A DNA stretch of 64,000 nucleotides from an uncultured Eubacteriales bacterium (GTDB lineage: Bacteria > Bacillota > Clostridia > Oscillospirales > UBA644): assembly GCA_900547165.1 (NCBI GenBank), contig URFZ01000011.1, positions 5,694 through 69,693 on the forward strand. The letters are read 5' to 3'. Position 1 is the stretch's first letter. The number at the start of each line of letters is the position of its first letter. Positions 60,258 through 64,000 of the stretch are shown in pieces. Made by a program: the position numbers and the translations under genes. Below the pieces are notes generated by a model that searched no databases, was not told the origin of the DNA, and worked only from the letters and a program-made list of their open reading frames with translations.

Positions 60258-61108
60258 AACTTCCGAAACTGCCAAAGCCGAAAAAGATACTGAAAATAAT
60301 AAAAGGGCTGAAACCGAACGGAATCGAAGCGCTGATAGCCTGCGGGCTTGTGGTTGCAACCGCCGTTGCCGTGGCTGTTATCCCAAAGAACAGAAATGAT
60401 ACCGTGCAGGCTTCGAGCGAAATAACCGATTGGGGGCTCAGTTTTTCAAACGGAAAGAACAAACTCCCCCGCGGAAACGTTTCGCAAAAGGAACTTGACA
60501 AATACGGGGCGTTTTACTGTGACAACAGAGATGAAAAGGTCATATACCTGACCTTTGACGCAGGATATGAAAACGGAAATGCCGGAAAGATACTTGACGT
60601 TCTTAAAAAAGAGCAGATTCCCGCCGCATTTTTCCTTGTTGGCAACTATTTCAAAACACAGCCCGAACTTGTGCGCAGAATGGTTGAAGAGGGGCATATT
60701 GTTGGCAATCATACAACGACGCACCCCGATATGAGCAAGATAAAAGAACTTGCCGACTTCCGAAAGGAACTTGAACAGACCGAAAACCTTTATAGGGAAA
60801 CAACGGGCAAAGATATGCCGAAGTTTTATCGTCCGCCGCAGGGAAAATTCAGCGTGTCAAACCTTCAACAGGCGCAGATGCTCGGTTACACCACGGTTTT
60901 TTGGTCGCTCGCCTACGCCGATTGGGACAATACAAAACAGCCGACACGAGAATATGCGCTCGAAAAACTCAATTCGCGAATACATAACGGCGCAATAGTT
61001 CTGTTGCATCTGACATCGAAAACCAACGCCGAAATACTTGAAGAACTTATACAAGGGTGGAAAGCGCAGGGATATACGTTCAAACCGTTAACAGATCTGA
61101 AAAAATAA
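60254..61108 (+). CDS. pdaA: PdaA-type N-acetylmuramic acid deacetylase (CE4)
   Basis: 284 residues. Signal anchor (ALIACGLVVATAVAVAVI) then a CE4 domain with the PdaA-type TFDAGYENGN, where the second acidic position is Ala-Gly, EEGHIVGNHTTTHPDMSKI, FYRPPQGKFS, FWSLAYADWD and GAIVLLHLTSKTNAEIL. PdaA makes muramic-delta-lactam in the spore cortex, required for germination. This fits the spore-gene content of the window. It is followed by a strong terminator. Confidence 0.9.
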   Translation: MKLPKLPKPKKILKIIKGLKPNGIEALIACGLVVATAVAVAVIPKNRNDTVQASSEITDWGLSFSNGKNKLPRGNVSQKELDKYGAFYCDNRDEKVIYLTFDAGYENGNAGKILDVLKKEQIPAAFFLVGNYFKTQPELVRRMVEEGHIVGNHTTTHPDMSKIKELADFRKELEQTENLYRETTGKDMPKFYRPPQGKFSVSNLQQAQMLGYTTVFWSLAYADWDNTKQPTREYALEKLNSRIHNGAIVLLHLTSKTNAEILEELIQGWKAQGYTFKPLTDLKK

Positions 61109-61150
61109 CGCAAAAACGCGGAGGTAAATCCTCCGCGTTTTTGCGTTATT
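61104..61150. terminator. bidirectional terminator
   Basis: A 21-bp stem beginning AATAACGCAAAAACGCGGAGG with a 5-nt loop. It serves the convergent pdaA and NUDIX genes and includes the last codons of the latter. Confidence 0.93.
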
Positions 61151-61676
61151 TATTGTTTTTATGTAAATAAGCAAGCGCCAAAAGAACTGTCTTTGCGTCC
61201 GTTATCAAGCCTGCGTCAATGCGTCGTATAACTTCGTCCACCGTAACGCGCTCAACCGTGAGAAACTCACCGTCATCGAGATGCTGTGTTCCCGAAAGTT
61301 TGACCTTTGCAAAATACAGGTGAATTATTTCCTCGCAATAAGCGGGGCTGACGGGCATGGGCATAAGATAACAAATATCTTCGCAAACTGCGCCTATTTC
61401 CTCTTCACACTCGCGGACGGCACATTTTTCTCCCGTTTCACCGGGATCGACTTTTCCTGCGGGGAATTCTTCCGTATATCTGCCTATTCCGTGCCTGTAC
61501 TGACGGACAAGATATGTATACCCCTCGTCATCTACGGGCATAACGCAAGCCGCCTCGCAGTGCTCAACGACTTCACGCAGACATTTGCGCCCTTTTTCCT
61601 CTATCGTGTCAACGCGGACGCCGATGATTTTTCCCGAATATTTTTTCTCGCTCGATAAAACTTTTATATCTTCCAT
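61146..61676 (-). CDS. NUDIX hydrolase, ADP-ribose pyrophosphatase-like
   Basis: 176 residues. NUDIX box G-x5-E-x7-R-E-x2-E-E-x-G is complete in GKVDPGETGEKCAVRECEEE (followed by IGA). N-terminal YSGKIIGVRVDTIE and LVRQYRHGIGRYTEEFPAG match the ADP-ribose pyrophosphatase (NudF/YqkG) group. It would hydrolyse ADP-ribose to AMP and ribose-5-phosphate. It follows the DUF1836 regulator by 15 nt. Confidence 0.93.
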   Translation of the reverse strand: MEDIKVLSSEKKYSGKIIGVRVDTIEEKGRKCLREVVEHCEAACVMPVDDEGYTYLVRQYRHGIGRYTEEFPAGKVDPGETGEKCAVRECEEEIGAVCEDICYLMPMPVSPAYCEEIIHLYFAKVKLSGTQHLDDGEFLTVERVTVDEVIRRIDAGLITDAKTVLLALAYLHKNNK

Positions 61677-61691
61677 AACCTTAGCCTTTCG

Positions 61692-62243
61692 TCAGTTAAG
61701 TTCCGCTATCGCGGAATTTGCTCTTCCGCGCAACAGTTCGGAAGCGATAAACAAAACAAATATTCGAATACAGCGGTGGAGCAAGTCTTTTGCTTCCGGG
61801 TTCGGCGCGTCATAGTCGGCTATGGTCTCGGAAACGGTTTTATCTATATCGCTTCCGGGTTCGAGTTCTCCGTATTCGACACGTTCGGACGCATCCACAA
61901 AGTATTCGTAAAACAACGCATCGGAAACAATACCCTCGCGGGAACCGTCCACACTGCCGCAAACCGTATTCAGCACGGTGGCTATATTCTCCATGCTCGT
62001 CACGGGACGCAGCGCATTGATTATCAGAATACGCGCAAGATGATCGACCGAATACTTTTTATGTACGGGACGTTTGACCCAGCCGCGGTGAACCCAATTC
62101 TGCAATGTGGGAGTATCAAGCCCCGTTATATTTCTGACGGTCATCAGCATAATGCCGTCGTTTTTCTCAAAAACATCCTCAAAAAGTTCTTTTGCGGAGC
62201 GTCCGTTTTTTTCGGTAACGGTTCCGGGGAAATATTGAAGCAT
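61692..62243 (-). CDS. DUF1836 protein, probable HTH regulator
   Basis: 183 residues with GGAGGAAG before ATG. The N half looks like a MerR-type winged helix: MTVRNITGLDTPTLQNWVHRGWVKRPVHKKYSVDHLARILIINALRPV (broken over about 32-82). The C half is helical and hydrophobic near IRIFVLFIASELL. DUF1836 proteins are widespread in Bacillota and poorly studied. Its own promoter contains palindromes (62247-62311), consistent with autoregulation. It is upstream of the NUDIX gene. Confidence 0.88.
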   Translation of the reverse strand: MLQYFPGTVTEKNGRSAKELFEDVFEKNDGIMLMTVRNITGLDTPTLQNWVHRGWVKRPVHKKYSVDHLARILIINALRPVTSMENIATVLNTVCGSVDGSREGIVSDALFYEYFVDASERVEYGELEPGSDIDKTVSETIADYDAPNPEAKDLLHRCIRIFVLFIASELLRGRANSAIAELN

Positions 62244-62271
62244 TTCTTCCTCCGAATGTATGTTTTTTGTG

Positions 62272-62287
62272 TTTACTGTTCAGTAAA
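62272..62287. promoter_or_regulatory. perfect palindrome TTTACTGTTCAGTAAA, likely operator
   Basis: A 7-bp perfect inverted repeat with 2-nt centre, placed directly after the -10 of the DUF1836 promoter, where a bound protein would block transcription. Confidence 0.65.
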
Positions 62288-62288
62288 T

Positions 62289-62317
62289 ATTGTAGCACAC
62301 ATTCGGAGGAAAGTCAA
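62289..62317 (-). promoter_or_regulatory. DUF1836 gene promoter
   Basis: TTGACT (62317-62312), 17 nt, TACAAT (62294-62289) on the minus strand. Confidence 0.8.
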
Positions 62318-62345
62318 GTCAAAAACGGTTGTTTTTCATTTTCCG

Positions 62346-62993
62346 TTATTTCAATATCTCTTCGGGGTCGATATAGGCACCGTCGCGTATGACCGCAAAA
62401 TGAAGATGAACTCCGCCGTCGGATTCCGCAACCGCCGAGTTCCCCGTCCTCCCGATAAGATCTCCGCAGAGGACGTTCTGTCCCCTTATAACGGCAACTT
62501 CGTCGTCAAGTGACTGATAAACGGTTCTTGTTCCGTCGGCGTGTTCCACAACAACGGTCTTGCCCATAACTCCGTCGGTATAAACGTCCTCGACTATTCC
62601 GTCAGCCGCCGCAGTTACGTTCATCGGTGTTTCGGTTCTGTAATCGACGCCCTGATGAAGCCGCCAATCTTTCATTATTTCGGAGAATACGGGAACCGAA
62701 CCCGAAAACGGCTGCGAAACCGCACATTCGACGGGAGCTTTGAACAGCTGTGTTTTCGTAACGTTCTCCGCGGAAGTCGGTTCGGGTTCGGGCTTGTTCG
62801 GAGAAAGCGTTATTCTCGGCGTGTCGGAGTTATTTTGCACCAAGTTCATATCGTCCGCAGTTTCTCTGCCGCGAAGTTTGAAATATGCAATGCAGACAAC
62901 ACCCGCAAGCAAAACCACAACCGCGATATAAATTCCTCTGCGGCGCAGAAAAGAAAAAAACGCACCGCTTTTTTTTCTGTAAAAATCAGACAT
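62346..62993 (-). CDS. M23 metallopeptidase, SpoIIQ candidate
   Basis: 215 residues. Signal anchor (RGIYIAVVVLLAGVVCIAYF), Pro/Glu-rich linker, then an M23/LytM domain with complete zinc ligands: HQGVDY (His-x3-Asp) and VHLHFAV (His-x-His). Length and single-pass topology fit SpoIIQ, the forespore partner of SpoIIIAH; clostridial SpoIIQ often keeps the catalytic residues, unlike Bacillus. A generic cell-wall endopeptidase is the alternative. It is separated from the DUF1836 gene by 50 nt beyond the 62317 promoter. Confidence 0.85.
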   Translation of the reverse strand: MSDFYRKKSGAFFSFLRRRGIYIAVVVLLAGVVCIAYFKLRGRETADDMNLVQNNSDTPRITLSPNKPEPEPTSAENVTKTQLFKAPVECAVSQPFSGSVPVFSEIMKDWRLHQGVDYRTETPMNVTAAADGIVEDVYTDGVMGKTVVVEHADGTRTVYQSLDDEVAVIRGQNVLCGDLIGRTGNSAVAESDGGVHLHFAVIRDGAYIDPEEILK

Positions 62994-63135
62994 ATTTTCC
63001 TCCGTTTTGTTTTATTCGAGAAAAGTTTTCCCCTACGGAGCTTTTTTATTCAGTCTGTTAAAAAGAGACAGAAATATATGGCAAATATGCACAATACTGT
63101 CACACATAATTCGTACATATTTTACCGAGTCGGTA

Positions 63136-63164
63136 TTGACAAAAAATAAACAATGTGATAGAAT
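63136..63164 (+). promoter_or_regulatory. transaldolase promoter
   Basis: TTGACA (63136-63141), 17 nt, TAGAAT (63159-63164), about 37 nt before the preferred start. Confidence 0.85.
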
Positions 63165-63200
63165 AAAGACATAAATAATATGAAAGAAGTGGACATTTCC

Positions 63201-63899
63201 ATGCTGTACATTATTGATACCGCCAATGTTGACCAAATCAGAAGATGCAACGAGTTCTTCCCCATCGCGGGCGTTACCACGAACCCGACCATCATTTCCA
63301 AAGAAAAAAGAGATTTTGTTGAACTTATCAAAGAGATAAGATCCATAATCGGACCCGACAAAATGCTCCATGTTCAGACAACGCAGGAGAAGTGCAGTGA
63401 TATAATCGCGGAAGCGGAAGCACTTCGCGACATTGCGGGCGACAATTTTTATGTAAAAATTCCCATAGGTCCCGAAGGACTTAAAGCAACGATGGCTCTT
63501 GCAAAGAGAGGCATAAATGTTACCGTTACCGCAATCTTTACACAGCAGCAGGCTATGCTTGCGGCAAGCGCGGGCGCAAAATTTGTTGCTCCTTATGTCA
63601 ACAGACTTGATAACCTCCTCAGCGATGGTATTCACGTTGTTGAAGAGATCGAAGAAATGTTCAGAACAAACCATGTTGAGACAAAAGTTCTTGCGGCAAG
63701 TTTCAAGACCATCGAGCAGGTTCATAAGATAGCTATGGTCGGCGGCGACGCGGTTACAATCAACCCCGAACTTTTCGATCACCTTATCTATCACCCGCTC
63801 ACCCAGTACGCGATAGACGATTTCAACTGCGATTGGAAGAGCGTTTACGGAGACAAGAAGATTCTCGATTTCATCAACGAATACGAGGGCAAACAATAA
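63201..63899 (+). CDS. transaldolase / fructose-6-phosphate aldolase (TalC/MipB family)
   Basis: 232 residues from ATG 63201 (GAAGTGG about 9 nt upstream); an ATG at 63180 lacks a site. TIM barrel with MLYIIDTANVDQI, ITTNPT-type GVTTNPTIISKE, Schiff-base Lys in NFYVKIPIGPEGLKA, VTVTAIFTQQQAMLAASAGA and VAPYVNRLDN. Small transaldolases of this size either transfer dihydroxyacetone or cleave fructose-6-phosphate; the two are hard to separate by sequence. It is monocistronic. Confidence 0.93.
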   Translation: MLYIIDTANVDQIRRCNEFFPIAGVTTNPTIISKEKRDFVELIKEIRSIIGPDKMLHVQTTQEKCSDIIAEAEALRDIAGDNFYVKIPIGPEGLKATMALAKRGINVTVTAIFTQQQAMLAASAGAKFVAPYVNRLDNLLSDGIHVVEEIEEMFRTNHVETKVLAASFKTIEQVHKIAMVGGDAVTINPELFDHLIYHPLTQYAIDDFNCDWKSVYGDKKILDFINEYEGKQ

Positions 63900-63916
63900 T
63901 TTACAGACAAAATATC

Positions 63917-63950
63917 ACGGCGCAGTCGGTTTCGACTGCGCCGTATTTTT
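63917..63950 (+). terminator. transaldolase terminator
   Basis: ACGGCGCAGTCG / CGACTGCGCCGT stem with a 4-nt loop and TTTTT. Confidence 0.95.
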
Positions 63951-63959
63951 GTAATCGAA

Positions 63960-63982
63960 AACCACGCGATAGTCGCGTGGTT
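63960..63982. repeat. perfect 10-bp hairpin near the right edge
   Basis: AACCACGCGA, TAG loop, TCGCGTGGTT. No T-run follows, and it is separate from the transaldolase terminator. It resembles REP-like hairpin units, but only one copy was noticed in this window. Confidence 0.5.
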
Positions 63983-64000
63983 CAAAAGAGGTTAAACCGT

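Overview
The window looks like a chromosomal segment of a spore-forming, Gram-positive anaerobe of the class Clostridia (Bacillota), probably an uncultured gut Oscillospirales-type lineage. The support is: SpoIIE, sigma-E, a SpoIIGA-like protease, a PdaA-type deacetylase and a possible SpoIIQ; GGAGG-type ribosome binding sites; many TTGACA-17-TATAAT promoters; the ylxM-ffh-rpsP-khpA-rimM-trmD block; RNase Y and NrdR. GC content is moderate and genes are tightly packed. Taxonomy is inferred from gene content only.

Layout. 1-2495 (minus): 3' part of a large phage/ICE-type polyvalent protein with an ADP-ribosyltransferase domain, lacking its N terminus and abutting the spoIIE terminator. 2523-5481 (minus): spoIIE and a Cys-rich conserved protein. 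5589-9773 (plus): SRP/ribosome-maturation operon in which TrmD is fused to a GNAT domain. 9829-16990: two large glycoside-hydrolase-like genes separated by about 1.1 kb of AT-rich DNA. 17001-22819: MreB paralogue, DUF4956, VTC-domain protein, a bifunctional aldolase/SDR and a PHP protein. 22867-24415: a metal-riboswitch-like leader controlling an OadB-like membrane protein and a 48-residue OadG-related partner.

24436-31741 (minus): VanY carboxypeptidase, foldase-like lipoprotein, MGMT, TIM-barrel isomerase, ThuA, cyclophilin lipoprotein, sigE and spoIIGA. 31873-36796 (plus): two tandem DUF2079 membrane proteins and a membrane-anchored lipase. 36972-42701 (minus): a four-gene operon of two ABC exporters and two C39-like/BtrH-like proteins, behind a consensus promoter, a possible leader peptide and an intrinsic attenuator. 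42858-44536 (minus): RNase Y. 44753-46748 (plus): DivIC-like protein, a degenerate polysaccharide deacetylase and an HD protein. 46965-48399: tRNA-Gly(CCC), a GNAT gene, tRNA-Ala(GGC) and a small hypothetical protein. 48552-51018 (plus): polar amino-acid ABC importer. 51017-59309 (minus): long codirectional series including a putative metallopeptidase, an ABC exporter, nrdR, a TIM-barrel protein, Gx transporter, NusG-II protein, apbE, ung and an FNT channel. 59379-61150 (plus): two polysaccharide deacetylases. 61146-62993 (minus): NUDIX, DUF1836 regulator and an M23 peptidase. 63136-63950 (plus): transaldolase.

The most promising loci for new biology are the riboswitch-controlled OadB/small-subunit pair without a decarboxylase alpha subunit (22.87-24.37 kb), and the attenuated ABC/BtrH-like operon (37-42.7 kb). 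Secondary leads are the TrmD-GNAT fusion, the catalytically degenerate deacetylase beside a DivIC-like protein, and nested palindromes at the DUF1836 promoter. No CRISPR array, rRNA or insertion sequence was seen.
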